Positions 22,492 through 33,763 of a stretch of DNA of 64,000 bases are shown here, one piece after another. The notes under the pieces are model-generated. The model did not search any database. It was not told where the DNA came from and saw only the letters and a program-made list of their open reading frames with translations. The position numbers were made by a program, and so were the translations under genes. Position 1 is the stretch's first letter. Each line of letters starts with the position of its first letter. This DNA comes from Carya illinoinensis (taxonomy: Eukaryota > Streptophyta > Magnoliopsida > Fagales > Juglandaceae). The stretch is taken from contig NC_056755.1 in the NCBI RefSeq assembly GCF_018687715.1, positions 27,318,501 through 27,382,500 of the forward strand, given 5' to 3'.

Positions 22492-24835
22492 TGTGACGCC
22501 CCCAAATCCCCACGCACGGACACGGGAAAATCGAGACATCCGGATGATGACATCACGGATTACCACCCTATCGATGAGTGTCAAGTGTGTGTGTAAGCAA
22601 CAAATGTGCACGAGAAACATGCAGCAAATAGCAAAGTCATAAACTAAGTACCAGAATTTTTCTTGTTTAAATACAAAGCTGTTCAAAATATACATAATAA
22701 AATATTACAAACTACAAATATTATTCAAAGCAACAACAAGACATTAACTTCAACCCAGAACTCCGGCGGAGCCGCATCCTCGGGCTCAGCCTCCTCCTCT
22801 TCTTCCTCGATCTCTGCACCAAAATCTACAGTACCAGAAATGGTGTCGCAGGTAAGTAAAATCCAAATGCCACTAGATAAAAACATATTAAACTCAACAA
22901 TATGCATGAAAGAATGCAATGCACATGCCCCATAAAAATCATAATTTTTCCACGCACGCCAAAAACCCATTTGGCCCAAAAACATAACCATTAAAACCAT
23001 TCCTCCCCATTATCCCAGATAATGGCCCAAAACCGCTACCACCATTTTTCCAGAAAATGGATCAAAAGTTTCAACACATCCTCGCCATTATCCCAGATAA
23101 TGGCCCAAACCACCATTTTCCTAGAAAATGGATCAAAAGCCTCGAAACCAAAACTCGCCATTTTTCCAGAAAATGACCCACATCTGAAAGCCATAAAAAC
23201 GATCCAATTATGCATGCACCATGATCTCCCCTAGGGATCATCCCCACACCCTGGCTCTGTGCCACACCGCAGGTAACGACTACGCATGTGACACCTAAAC
23301 GAGCGATGCCCAAACTCGCGCCCCGCACGTACCTGGCCAGGCCATCCTCTAGTCCCCGCCACTCTAGGGACCACGGAGTCGACACGACAGCGTTACCATA
23401 TTGTGCGATCCGGTCGTCACCCTGCGACAACTCAGGGGATGTCACTCAGTATTATCCACTCCCGAATGACCAGAGGAGCTCCACCGAGATAATAACTCAT
23501 CCCAGCTTAGGCTCGTGAGACACACGCACCCGAAACTCATTTACGCTAATAAAACGGGATTTTCTCGATTAAAATAAAATGCACAATTATGCAATATGCA
23601 ACGCACACCTCATGGCACGAATAACCAATCAAATCACAAACAAGCATAACCAAGCACTCCGTCCTCAAATCATCCGACCCCCAAACTCCTCGGACTCAGT
23701 CCGGAATCAGCCAACCAACAGATAAATATTTATTGAAAGAGAAAAATATATTTAAATCTAAAAATAGAGTTTGGAAAAGACTTACAGCGCTATATGGTAT
23801 TTTTCGAAAGCTCGCGGCGTTGCAAATGGCGGAAGAAAAGCAACGTAACAGTATAATTTACACTGTGGCCGTGGGTAATAAATTACCCATTTTTGAACGG
23901 GGACAAACCAAAACTTGGGATTGATAGGGAATGGCCTTGAGATATTTATGAAGCTAAGGGAAATGGGTTGTGGTCGTGGGTGGTGGTGGAAATGGCGGTC
24001 GAAGGCCAAAAAGGAGCTGAACGAAGTTGAGCTCGTGGGAGCTACTCTGGCAACGGATCGAGGCCAGAAATGAGTGGTTTAGGTCGGTAAGAGGTAGGGG
24101 AAGAAGCTGTGAAGAAATGGTGGCCGGAGGTGGTGCGACGGCGCCGGAATCGGTGAAAAACAGTATGACTTGGAGGAGCTCGTGGTGGCTAACGGTGGCT
24201 CGGATGGAGGTGAAACTTGGTGGGGATGTTCACCAATGAGAGGGAAAGAAAACTGGGTGGGTGGTGTAGGCCACGCCGCCGGCGAGCGGCAGTTCTGGGC
24301 TGCGAAAGCAACCGGCGACAGGGGAAAAACAGAGCAGGTGCAGTGACTTCCAGGGGCTCGTGGCAGCTAACGGCTGGTCCGATGGCTCTGAAAATTGGTG
24401 GTGATGAACTCTGGTGGGAGGGGAATAGAATGATAGGGGTGGTGTACAACACAACCGCCTGACGGCGGCGCAATGGGAGGCCGAAGTGGCAGCGACGGTA
24501 AGGGGGAAAAAGAAGGGGCAGCGCGCGGGAGAGAGGAAAAGGGGAAGAAAGAAGAAGAAAAAGAAAGAAAAGAAAGAAAACAAGAAAAAGAAAAGGAAAA
24601 ATGGGAAAAGAAAAAGAGAAAAGAAAAGAAATGAGGTCCAATCCTCACTCCGGAAACCAAAAACAGATCCGTCGAAAACGATATTAAAAACCGTAAAATG
24701 ATTAAAATAAATTAAACATGACATCAAATAAATTAAAACCAATTTAAAATACATTAATTTAAAATAAATAATCAATATATTAATTAAATTAAAAACAACC
24801 CTTCAATAAAAACACACATAAAAACAAGTTATCAA
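22492..24835 (-). mobile_element. Probable solo LTR of a Ty3/gypsy element inside hAT 2
   Basis: The insertion interrupts the transposase codon for codon. It starts TGTGACGCCCCC and ends TTATCAA, and is flanked by the 5-bp duplication TTTAT (22487-22491 and 24836-24840). On the minus strand it would begin TGATAACTTG and end GGGGGCGTCACA, a common plant gypsy LTR form. It has no gag-pol ORF, and its 2.34-kb length suits a long LTR. The extra A before the right duplication is an irregularity. A short non-autonomous element is the alternative. Confidence 0.7.
24530..24636 (+). repeat. Polypurine (A/G) tract of about 105 bases
   Basis: Nearly unbroken A and G on the plus strand (pyrimidine-rich on the minus strand) within the solo LTR. 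It creates long overlapping low-complexity ORFs on both strands that are not genes. Confidence 0.85.
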
Positions 24836-26439
24836 TTTATCCAGTGCAAATTGCCATTCAAGGTTATAGAGCATCCGGCATTTGTTAAACTTTTGGGTTA
24901 TTTAGAGCCTAGACACAACTTGCCATCCTGAACCACCTTCCAAAAAGAGTGTATTGGTTTATATAAGGAGGAGAAGCAAAAGTTGAAGGCTTTGTTAAGC
25001 AATCAAAGAGTTTGTTTGACCACCAATATATGGACATCGATGCAAAACAAGAATTATATTTGTGTCACATGTCATTATGTTGATCAAAATTGGGTACTAC
25101 ATAAGAAAATCATAATGTTTTTCAAGATTCCTAATCATAGAGGTGAGACCATTGCTTGGATGTTAGAGTCTTGCTTGATGGATTGGGAGATTAACTGCCT
25201 TTGTACGATTACTGTGGATAATGCCACCTCTAATGATGTCGCTATTGATCATGTAAGGAGGAGCATAAGAGATAAGGAGTTTACAATTTTGGAAGGCGAG
25301 TTTATACATGTGCGATGTGCTGCACATATTTTAAATCTCATTGTTTGTGATGGTTTAAAAATTATATATGATGTTATAAATAATATTATAGAAGCAGTAA
25401 GATTTGTGAAGTCTTCACCAGTAAGGCTTGATATGTTTAGAGCATGTGCAAAGGAGCTGAATATTGTGTGTGGAAAAATGGTGTGTCTAGATGTTCCGAC
25501 TAGATGGAACTCCACATACCTAATGCTTAGTATTGTTGAAAAATATGAAAAAGCTTTTGTGCTAATGAGAGTGAGGGAGTCATAGCTTGCAACGCCTCCA
25601 TTTGAAGATTGGCAAAGGGCTCGTGTTTATTAAGTTTCTTAAAGTTTTTTATTATGTCACTTTGAAAATCTCCGGCTCATCTTACGTGACATCTAATATG
25701 TTATTTCAACAAATTTCTACAATTGAGTACAATTTGAACAAAATAGGTCAAAGTGGGGATGATTTGTTGAGGAGGATGGTGTCTAATATGAAACTTAAGT
25801 TTGATAAATATTGGGGGAACATAAATAAGATGAACATGATTGTTTATATAATTTTTATCCTTGACCCTCGATATAAGATCACAGCCTTGTCATATTGGTT
25901 AAAAAAGTGCAAAGGAGATGAATGTGGAGATAGAATTGAGGCCAATGTAAGATTGTTCATGAATCGTTTGATTGAGCAATATCACAAGTTTTATGGGCTA
26001 GATGGTGGAAGATCAAATATGGCACAAGTTTCAAGTTCCTCAAGTATCATTGGTGACGACTTGGAATATGAAGATTTTGATACATCTTTAAATCAATATC
26101 TTGAGGAGCAAAACCATTCGGTATTTAGCTCGGACTTAGAGAGGTATTTGTCAGATGTGGTTGAACCAAAAGTACTCGAGTTTGATATTTTGGATTGGTG
26201 GAAGATGAATTCATTTAGATATCCCATCCCTGCGGAGATCGCACGTGATATATTGGTCATCTCTATTTTGACCATCGTATCCGAGTCCGCATTTAGCACC
26301 GATGGACGTGTAATAGATGCATACCTAAGCTCATTAGCGCCGTAGACTATCAAAGCACTAATCTGCACGCAAAATTGGTTGAGTTGTGAACCACTTAGTT
26401 CTTGGGAGGTGGAGGAGCATGTAGAAGATGTTGCCATCG

Positions 26440-27880
26440 AAGGTAAATGCTTTTATTTGTTAATTTTGATTTTTTTTTATTGCTAGTTCATCCATTTAAC
26501 TCAACCTCTACATTTTTTTCTTCTTAAGGTAACCCTCTTCCTTCAACTTCAGCAACTTACTTTTTTGTTCTTGATGGTGTGAACTTTGGAGCTTTAGATT
26601 TTGCATACACTGCATATTCATCATGGTATGAAGCTTTACTTTGTGATTTCTTTACTCTTTCTATTGTAAAAATAATAATCTTGGATTCATGTTTAATTTA
26701 GTATTGATCAACATGGGAGTTAATTTATTCAGCAATAGCTGGAACATTGCTTGATCATTCAAAGGGTATGCTTTTAAAACTAATGTGCATTACATTGGAT
26801 ATTTGTGATATAATATCTTGCTAGGCATGTTAACTTTCTGAATGGCTTGCTTGAACATTGCTTATACAGTTTCTTGAATATGGAAGTCTCAAGCAGAGAA
26901 ACGAACTTGTAGATCAACTTGTTGGACATATGTTCTTATATAAATATTCTGTTCATGACTGTCTTCAAATTTTGGTCTTGACTTACAATAGATCAGCTAC
27001 CTGTTGAGGCTTCCTCTCTAGATTATGTTATTTGTATCTGGTACTTTCTCATGCTACCTCCTTGATTTAGAGACTTGCTATTAATTTAGAGACTTGATAT
27101 AGATTATGTTATTTGTATCTGGTATAATAGATCAGCTACCTATTGAGGCTTCCTCTCTAGACTTGCCTATAAAGTGAAGAAGACTTGAAGAAACCACAAA
27201 TGCCACTGGTAAGATAAAAAACTGGATTAGACAAATACCGCTTGCTATTAATTTTGGGAGTCCTGCTGCCTCTTATCCTCTCCTTTTTCCCTGAACTTGT
27301 TTTTCCATATATTATGCAACAATATGTTTATGCAGTTGATGCTTGACTATTCTTGTTTAATTAAATATTAAGATGGATATAATGGCTATATTTCCTATAA
27401 TCAGGTTGTTGGATTGTGCTGGTCAATGTCCCTTGTGCTGGTCAATGTCCCTTGTGCAGATTCCTCAATTCTATATTTAACTTTCAAGATGTGAAGCGTA
27501 GTAGTATTGTATTTTTTTTTTTTTTTGAAATAGTAGCAACACTGTATTAGTTTAATTAGTTGTAATGTATTATTATTTTTTTTTTCTTTGTAAATTTATG
27601 TTTTGCATTGAGATATAAACAAAAATATTATCTATTTTTGCATTTTTATTTATTTTGTTCTTTAATTTACTTTTTTTTTTAAACTTATAAAATGTGTTTA
27701 AATTTTTTTTAAAACAAATTGGGCAATTGAAACAAAATATCAGGTTTTTTTTTTTTTTAAAGTGCTATATGTATTTTTTTGGAGTTTTAAAGTCTGAAAA
27801 AAAATAAAATAAAAAAAAACCCAGATTAGACCCTCGTATAACTTGGATATCTGGGTTTTAAGGCAAAAATTGCAAAAAAA
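26440..27880. other. 3' non-coding region of hAT 2
   Basis: After a splice-donor-like GAAGGTAAAT at 26438 and an acceptor-like TTCTTAAG at 26529, no further coding is recognised. It contains small direct repeats (26988-27161, 27413-27452) and T-rich runs. Confidence 0.45.
26988..27161. repeat. Direct duplication, about 35-50 bp, rearranged
   Basis: TAGATCAGCTACCTGTTGAG and the following GCTTCCTCTCTAGA recur at 27128-27161 with one mismatch. The flanking AGATTATGTTATTTGTATCT appears after the first copy and before the second, so the second copy is a rearranged duplicate. Confidence 0.75.
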
Positions 27881-28029
27881 AAAAAAAAAAAACCGAATAT
27901 CCGGATTATAACCGGATTAAATCCGGTTATCCGCCCAGATTGAAATCCGAGCGGATAACCACCCGGTTTTTAGAATCCAGATCCAATTATGGTCGGATAT
28001 CCGGATCTGGATCCGGTTGAATACCTCTA

Positions 28030-29190
28030 CTTCCCAATATGGCCCATAAACATAATTTAAGTCCAATAAAACTTTACTTAAAATATTGAGTCAGGTCGTC
28101 TTTGAACTTTGTGCAAACCAGTCGGTTAGATTATCTGTCTTTTTAGCAAGCTCTCAACTTTGTTAGCAGGCTTTATCATCCATCATATGTCACAGCAATG
28201 ATGAGAGATGAGTAGAAGTATTTCCATGAGAGTTTCGCAATTTTAATTGGGAGTTCCCACGTCAAATAGAACATCTCAACTCTATATATTTGATAGAGCT
28301 TCAAGATAAAATAGATTTGCTAGAGGTTCTTAAAATAACATCTCCCAACCCACTAGAAGATTGAGAATACTCAAAATATTCTTAAGTGTTTGTTCAACTG
28401 CAAGACACTAAGCAGAAGCAAACGTAAGTGGCTCAACTCTTAAAGAGTGTTTGCTCACTCTATGCAGAGTGAATGAAGTGAATACAATCGTAGGAAGACA
28501 GATTCAAGCAACCTAATCCTGGCAAGAGGGTTGACCATAGAGGATAGATTTTTATTCTTACTGTATTTGCCTCTAATTTCCTCTCCATTAACACCACCAA
28601 TTAAGTTCAAAGTTGTGAAAAAATATCAGAAGAAATAGTCGCACATGCAAAGCCACAACTATCAGCTATAAGACCATTTTAATTACACTTTGGAGCAAGC
28701 CCCTGAAACTGTGCACGTGCATCAAAAAACAGGCCAGGTGAAGTTATGGTTTGGGAAAAGGGGAGTGTACAACTGTTCTATCTTAGACTCAGCAAAGATT
28801 GGAGAAGCCATGCACCCATCTTGAGACTTCGGGATTGAGATGCAAAGAAAGTGAAGTAGTGTATTCATTGATTTTCACCCAAATCAAACAAACAATAGAC
28901 ATTAGACACGGAATGCCGGCTTAAGCAGGATAGATAACAGGCTAGCCAGATGACGCTCCCAGTCCCTACCCGCACCGCTGCTAGTGGCGGCTCTTGTTCA
29001 AAAAAAAAAAAAAAAGTAATAATAAATCATACAAAGATCTAATCAGATTATTATTACTTTGGTTTATTTTCCTTTAGATATTTTAGTCTTGTATGGTTGG
29101 TTTTTAGGCTTTTTTTATTTTTATGTTTTCCATTTTTATTTTTCAGTTTTATGAGTCTTTCATTATTTTTAAATTGCGTTTTAGTATTGG
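28030..29190. other. Gene-free sequence with a possible retroposed tail
   Basis: No ORF is supported. A poly-A run at 28999-29013 ends a GC-richer segment (about 28880-28998) and could be the tail of a SINE or processed transcript, but no Pol III boxes or matching target duplication were found. An AT-rich inverted repeat (AGTAATAATA / TATTATTACT) lies at 29014-29058. Confidence 0.35.
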
Positions 29191-29195
29191 ATAGT

Positions 29196-29523
29196 GCTAC
29201 TATGCTCCCTCAATTTGTCTACTTGGTATACCTATTGAAGAAATTTATGAGTCTAATTCATCTCTTAAAACCAGTTTTAAGATAGAGATTAACTCCAACC
29301 TTTTAAACATGTCCAAAACTTTATCCACAAGCAATGTGAAATTTATTTCTCAACACTCCTAGTGAAATTGGACTTTTTTTTTTATTTTTTTATTTCAGAC
29401 ATTTTTTTTAACATCTTTAAATATTTAAAAAAAAATACATATATACTAATAATTAATTCCTTAATAAGTAAAGAAAATTTAAAAATTAAATATATAAACT
29501 GTCAAAATTAGGAACATATTAAC
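29196..29523. mobile_element. MITE, copy 1 of an inverted pair
   Basis: The left end (GCTACTATGCTCCCTCAATT) matches the reverse complement of the right end of the element at 31607-31794. The interior AACATCTTTAAATATTT block and the right end (GTCAAAATTAGGAACATATT) also match that element in reverse orientation. It is non-coding. Confidence 0.6.
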
Positions 29524-30193
29524 ATTATTTTTTAACTTTTTTTAATATGTGATGTGCACATAAGATCTGTCAAGTGACATGTGCCAAGTATTTAGTGATG
29601 CTGATGTTGCGTTCTAATAGTTTGTTGATGAAGCTTTGGTGGATAGACAGATTTGATTGATTAATATAAGTAAAGGAACAAAAAAGTTCAATTATCAAGC
29701 ATATAGAACAATTTGATAATGCAAAACATATGAACTAATTTTACATTTAACCCTTTTTTTATCGTAAAGCTTAATATTAATAATTTGTTTAAACAACTAT
29801 TTTTCCACAGTTTAAAAGAAAACTTCAACGATAGTCTAAACATTTTGTAAACACCAAAGAAGTTATCTATTTTTTAAAAAAGGCAATTATGTACCTACCA
29901 TAAAATGTTACATCTTCAAGTTTTGCATTTTTCCTGTAGGCACACTGACAAAATTGTCCATATTTTCAAATTTTTATAAAGATAATTGATCATGTAAAAA
30001 TATTTCCTCGTTGCACATTATCGTCAATTTATATAAGTGACGTGACACTATAAGTGACTTGACACTCCCTGACCTCGACCTCAAAATTTGTTTAAATATA
30101 GACCGGACATGAAAAATTGCATTTGTTATGAACACTAGGCATGTTTAATTGACGGGCATACTCAAAAGCCAGTCTATATTTTGTGCCTATTTT

Positions 30194-30309
30194 CACTACA
30201 AGAAAAATGGATAATTGCGACCAATTTATAACAACGAAAAGAGTATTAGCAACCAAATACTCTTTTCGTTACTATAAATTGGTTGTAATTATTCGTTTTT
30301 CTTGTAGTA
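30194..30309. mobile_element. Mini CACTA (En/Spm-type) MITE, 116 bp hairpin
   Basis: Begins CACTACAAGAAAAA, the classic CACTA-superfamily terminus, and ends TTTTTCTTGTAGTA. The flanking trinucleotides are TTT on both sides, matching the 3-bp target duplication of this superfamily. Nearly the whole element is one inverted repeat of about 55 bp per arm with a very short loop near 30250, so transcripts would fold into a long hairpin. Confidence 0.9.
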
Positions 30310-30409
30310 TTTGCAAATTTACCTTATCATTAGCTTGCTCTCTCTTATGCTATCTTTTCACTTTCCACGTAGTTTTTTTCACCTGCAAGTAGCATCCAAC
30401 AGTACATAG

Positions 30410-30560
30410 ATCCATAGTAATGTCGTGTGTCAATATTGACCCACGGATAGATCCACGACACTGTTGAGTGTCCACATCTACCTAGAGATGGACCAAGCGT
30501 CGACATGAGTCCAGATCGACCCAAGGATGGACCGTGGCATTGTTGTGCGTTTGGATCGAC
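30410..30560. repeat. Degenerate minisatellite, GACCCANGGATNGA type
   Basis: Three or more diverged copies of a roughly 55-bp unit with the words GACCCACGGATAGATCCACG, CTAGAGATGGACCAAGCGTC, GACCCAAGGATGGACCGTGG and GACCCATGGC. Confidence 0.6.
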
Positions 30561-30609
30561 CCATGGCAATTGCCTGTGTAGCAAGCATGCCTGCTCCCGA
30601 TTTTCGAGC

Positions 30610-31125
30610 ATTTTGCCTCGTGTGGGATTGCTTGGGATACAAGTACTTTACCTCTCATCATCCTTGCTTGAGGTACAAGTACTTTGTCTCCTGAAGTACT
30701 CGCCTAGGGTATAATCACTTTATTTTTTAAAGATGCTCTTGCTTAGGATACAAACACTTTGTCACTCATGGTGATGCCTTTCGTTGTGCTTGCCTGTGAG
30801 TGAGCACTTTGTCTCTTGAGGTGCTTGCATGGGGTACGGGCACTTTCTATTTTCCTGTCACTCATCGAAATGGCGAGCACTTTAACTCTCATGGTTTCGC
30901 TTAGGGTAGGAGCACTTTCCCTTTTTACATTGCTCCCAAGGTTTGCATGGGATACGAACAATCTACCCCATGTGGTGCTCGCATGGGGCTTAGGGTATGA
31001 GAACTTTCCATTTCCCTATTGCCTACCGAGGTTATAAGTACTTTAACTCCCATGATGCTCGCTTAAGGTGCGAGCACTCTACCCCTGCACTATTAGCCTC
31101 CTAGACGGCACTTTGCCTCTATGAA
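30610..31125. repeat. Degenerate minisatellite, GCTTAGGGTACGAGCACTTT type
   Basis: About ten diverged copies of a 40-55 bp unit whose core reads GCTTGNGGTACNAGCACTTT followed by a CTCNCATG-like spacer. Copies run from about 30630 to 31120. Short ORFs on both strands here are by-products of the repeat. Confidence 0.7.
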
Positions 31126-31129
31126 GAAT

Positions 31130-31606
31130 CAAGCGCATTCAATTCTAATCTAGTATTTATCTAAGTTGGGGGATTAAAAACAAAAGAAAAAAAAAGCTAC
31201 TTTGCCCATTCAATATTACTATTCAAAGTTATTATTCGAATATTTTAATTTTTTTTTTTACTTAATAAGGTTATATATATATTTTTAATTTTTTTAATAA
31301 TTAAGGATGTAAAAACATATTTAGAAGAAGATGATGGAAACTATAAATTTGTACTAAAGTTGGGCGTACTGCTAGCATCATTCAAAACAAAATGAAAAAA
31401 CGAGTTTACTCAAACAAAATCCCAAAAAGAAAAAAAAAAAGTTATAAAAACTTCATACAACTTATTTTTCGAATTTACCTAACTACTTATAAAAAAACAA
31501 TCTTGAAAGAAAAATTTAAGGAAAAATATTTAATTTTTTTCAAGAATTAAAAAATCTCTAGATTTTCAATAAAAAAATGTAGCTTATATATACATATTTG
31601 AATAAT
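31130..31606. other. Gene-free AT-rich sequence
   Basis: Poly-A/T-rich DNA with no ORF, repeat or RNA gene that I can support. Confidence 0.5.
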
Positions 31607-31794
31607 GTTAGTATATCTCCTCATTTTGCCCCAGTATTTTGATTGTTTATGCATTTAAAGAAGTGACTATTAGTGTATTAGATTTTTTTTTTATTTTTTA
31701 AAAATATTTAAAAGATGTTTGAAATAATAAGAAAAAAAAACTATAATTTACACTAAGAACAAACTAAGTAGACAAATTGAGGAAGTACAATAGC
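31607..31794. mobile_element. MITE, copy 2 of an inverted pair
   Basis: Ends form an imperfect inverted repeat (GTTAGTATATCTCCTCATTT on the left; the right end reversed reads GCTATTGTACTTCCTCAATT). It is related in reverse orientation to 29196-29523. It is 188 bp and non-coding. Confidence 0.6.
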
Positions 31795-31799
31795 AATAT

Positions 31800-33763
31800 A
31801 TATGAGAAATGATAATTGTAGTCGTTAATGTCTAAACATTGTGTAATTATTTTAAAAAAAATTAATAAATACGAGACCTACAAAAAAAGAAATTAATTTT
31901 TTAATAATAAATTTAATTTTTTTTAAAATTAATTATACGATATTTACATATTTTATAATTATATATAACATTATTTTATTTTGATATCCGAATTCTCGTA
32001 GCGGATTATTCTTAGAATAATGCTTATTGAACATATGAAGGATTGATAGTTGTGACCGATTCTTTTTTATTTTAATATTTTCTTAGTAATGAAGAAAGTA
32101 AATATTATTAAATTTATGTATTTAAAAAAAAATATAAAAATAATAAAAAAAATTTGAGAAAAAGAAAAATGAAAAAACTGAAATGCCCCTTTATCGTTGA
32201 CCATCGGTTGGAATCGGTTCGGTAGACTCATCCTTATCCTTATTAGTATAATCCGTTCAGGTCTGGCCGAGTCAGCATGGGTCAGCACGTGCAGACAAAT
32301 AATAATTGACATTGGGTTCTCTCACGGGACTTTTGCCAATGTACTGCTCGCGGCTCCTGCTTGTCTGCCATTGTGCACAAAACCCAAACTGTCGTAACAA
32401 AGGAGCGAAACCCATTATTTTGGTCCTTTATCTCACTCTAATCTCCTTGAAAGACCTATCTTTTGGCACTGGTTTGTGCTCTCAGCGTTTAGTGCTTTCT
32501 TATTCATTTTATTTTTTTTCTTGTACGTGGTTGCAATGTTTTATCTCTGAATGTTTGATTTTTTGTGTTCTTTTAGCGTATTCAAACAGATCTTGGGTCG
32601 ATATGGTTTTTTGAGGTGTATTGGTGTTATTACTTTTGATTCTGGTTTATTTGTCAATATCAGTTACGAACAATCGAAATTTATAAGTTTATTGTTATAT
32701 TGGGGTTCAATCAAAGGCTAAGTAGAATTTTGTTTTGCTTTTTTTACATTCAACTTGTAATACCGTTTTGAATGCTTCATTTGTGAGTTTATTTTAAATT
32801 TCTCATTTCTGTAGTAGCTTTTTACTATTACTATCTTGCATTTCATGTCGGTCCCGTTTAAATTCAGTCTCCTGGAGGGTTCACTCATATAGTCGTGCTC
32901 AAGATTAGAGGTCCGAAGTGCATCTTGGTACTTGTATTTTCTTGTTCTTTGTCTTCCATTTTAAGCTTTTAGATGTTGCCCCATTGCTGCTTTAACTTCT
33001 ATTTTTTATACATTAAATCTTGGTGGCGGCTTTGTAGTAAAAGCTCTTGAATTTGATTATAAGATTTGAAATGTGATTGCTGTGGTCTTACAGTAGTGGT
33101 TTTAGAAGTGTGAAACTTTTACTGGCTTGCAATCTTCAGAACTGTTTTCGACTGGATGTACCTCTATGAGATTCCTTTTATTAGTTTTCTGGTTAAGTTG
33201 CTAATGTAACTGCGTGGCTCAAAATATTCCTACAGTTAACCATCAAAAAAATATTCCTACAGTTAACTACTCATGCTTCTTGTGCATACAAAGGTAGCTT
33301 ACTGTTAGGACGACAACAGCTAAGAACAAGAATAGTTTGAAGTAATTAAACGTTTTTAAGGAATAGTGGTAGTTTTGGTAATTGGAATCTCCGGTCCTTA
33401 TTGTTGAGACGGATGTGTCGATGTTCAAAAATACCTAATCAAGTTTCCTATGTTGTGGGGTGTATCAACTCTGTATTTTGAAACTTTCATTTCTAAATGG
33501 GTCTACTAAAAAGCAATCATCACACTTCTTATAGGAGCATTATGATACTGTATAGTTTCAGTACTACAACAAAAGCCCAATGTTAAATTTGTGAGTTCTT
33601 AGTTGGTCTATTTTCTCTTTCAATGTTAAATTTGTACAGAAGCCCGAACTTTTCATTAAACCTTGATAATTATGTGAAATAAACCACAAAGAGGTGGTCA
33701 TTCAGACTGATGTACTGTCCTTTCCTGACAATACCCTTTGTTGATTCTTGAAGCCTAGGAACA
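31800..33763 (+). promoter_or_regulatory. Upstream and 5' untranslated region of the reticulon gene
   Basis: The stretch up to about 32200 is AT-rich and probably intergenic. From about 32290 the composition becomes less AT-rich, with C/T-rich leader-like sequence (32400-32460). The translation start at 33764 is only six bases after an acceptor-like CCTAG (33754-33758), so at least one intron lies in the 5' leader. The upstream exon boundary and transcription start cannot be fixed from sequence. A 20-bp direct repeat (AAAATATTCCTACAGTTAAC) occurs at about 33223 and 33248. Confidence 0.4.

Larger units (their letters stand above)
22029..26437 (+). pseudogene. hAT transposase pseudogene 2, split by a 2.34-kb insertion
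   Basis: Codons from 22029 give an acidic serine-rich leader, a proline/lysine stretch, then a BED-type domain (VWDHFTK, QCNYYFKIYG) that stops at the insertion after LSNLFI. The frame resumes at about 24841 with QCKLPF and continues through CLTTNIWTS, DNATSNDV, CAAHILNL and DVPTRWNSTY to the dimerisation signature ISILTIVSESAFSTDGR (about 26260-26310). Damage includes a TAA near 22193, a TAG near 24930, a TAG near 25585, a frameshift near 25630 and a TAG at 26343. Two zinc ligands of the BED finger are Tyr. It is closely related in layout to the transposase at 1332-3332 but clearly a different family. Confidence 0.88.
19893..28029 (+). mobile_element. hAT DNA transposon 2, old, carrying a nested insertion
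   Basis: The right terminus is clear: subterminal CCGGAT/ATCCGG motifs from 27880, ending GGTTGAATACCTCTA at 28029, which read inward is TAGAGGTATTCAACC, a hAT-type TIR. The transposase remnant is on the plus strand (22029-26437). The left end is not certain; a weak match with AACCGGGTTATACACCCGG lies at 19900-19918, and no target duplication could be matched to CTTCCCAA at 28030-28037. Subtracting the 2.34-kb insertion gives about 5.8 kb, similar to hAT 1. Confidence 0.65.

Noticed and set aside
22725..23000. 91-codon minus ORF with an EEEEEAEPEDAAPPE stretch
   Set aside because: Chance ORF within the LTR-like insertion; no homology recognised.
24189..24775. Three overlapping minus-strand ORFs of 97-181 codons plus plus-strand ORFs
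   Set aside because: They come from the polypurine tract and GC-rich LTR sequence. All are low complexity (F/S/P or K/R/E runs) and lie within the solo-LTR-like insert.
28880..29014. Possible SINE with a poly-A tail
   Set aside because: No A or B box that I can identify, no clear 5' end and no target duplication. Kept only as a comment.
30345..31037. Several 69-88 codon ORFs on both strands
   Set aside because: They are frames through the degenerate minisatellites with no recognisable domain.
32306..32614. 102-codon ORF upstream of the reticulon start, considered as an upstream gene or exon
   Set aside because: No domain, no good splice link to 33764, and composition fits an untranslated leader and intron.
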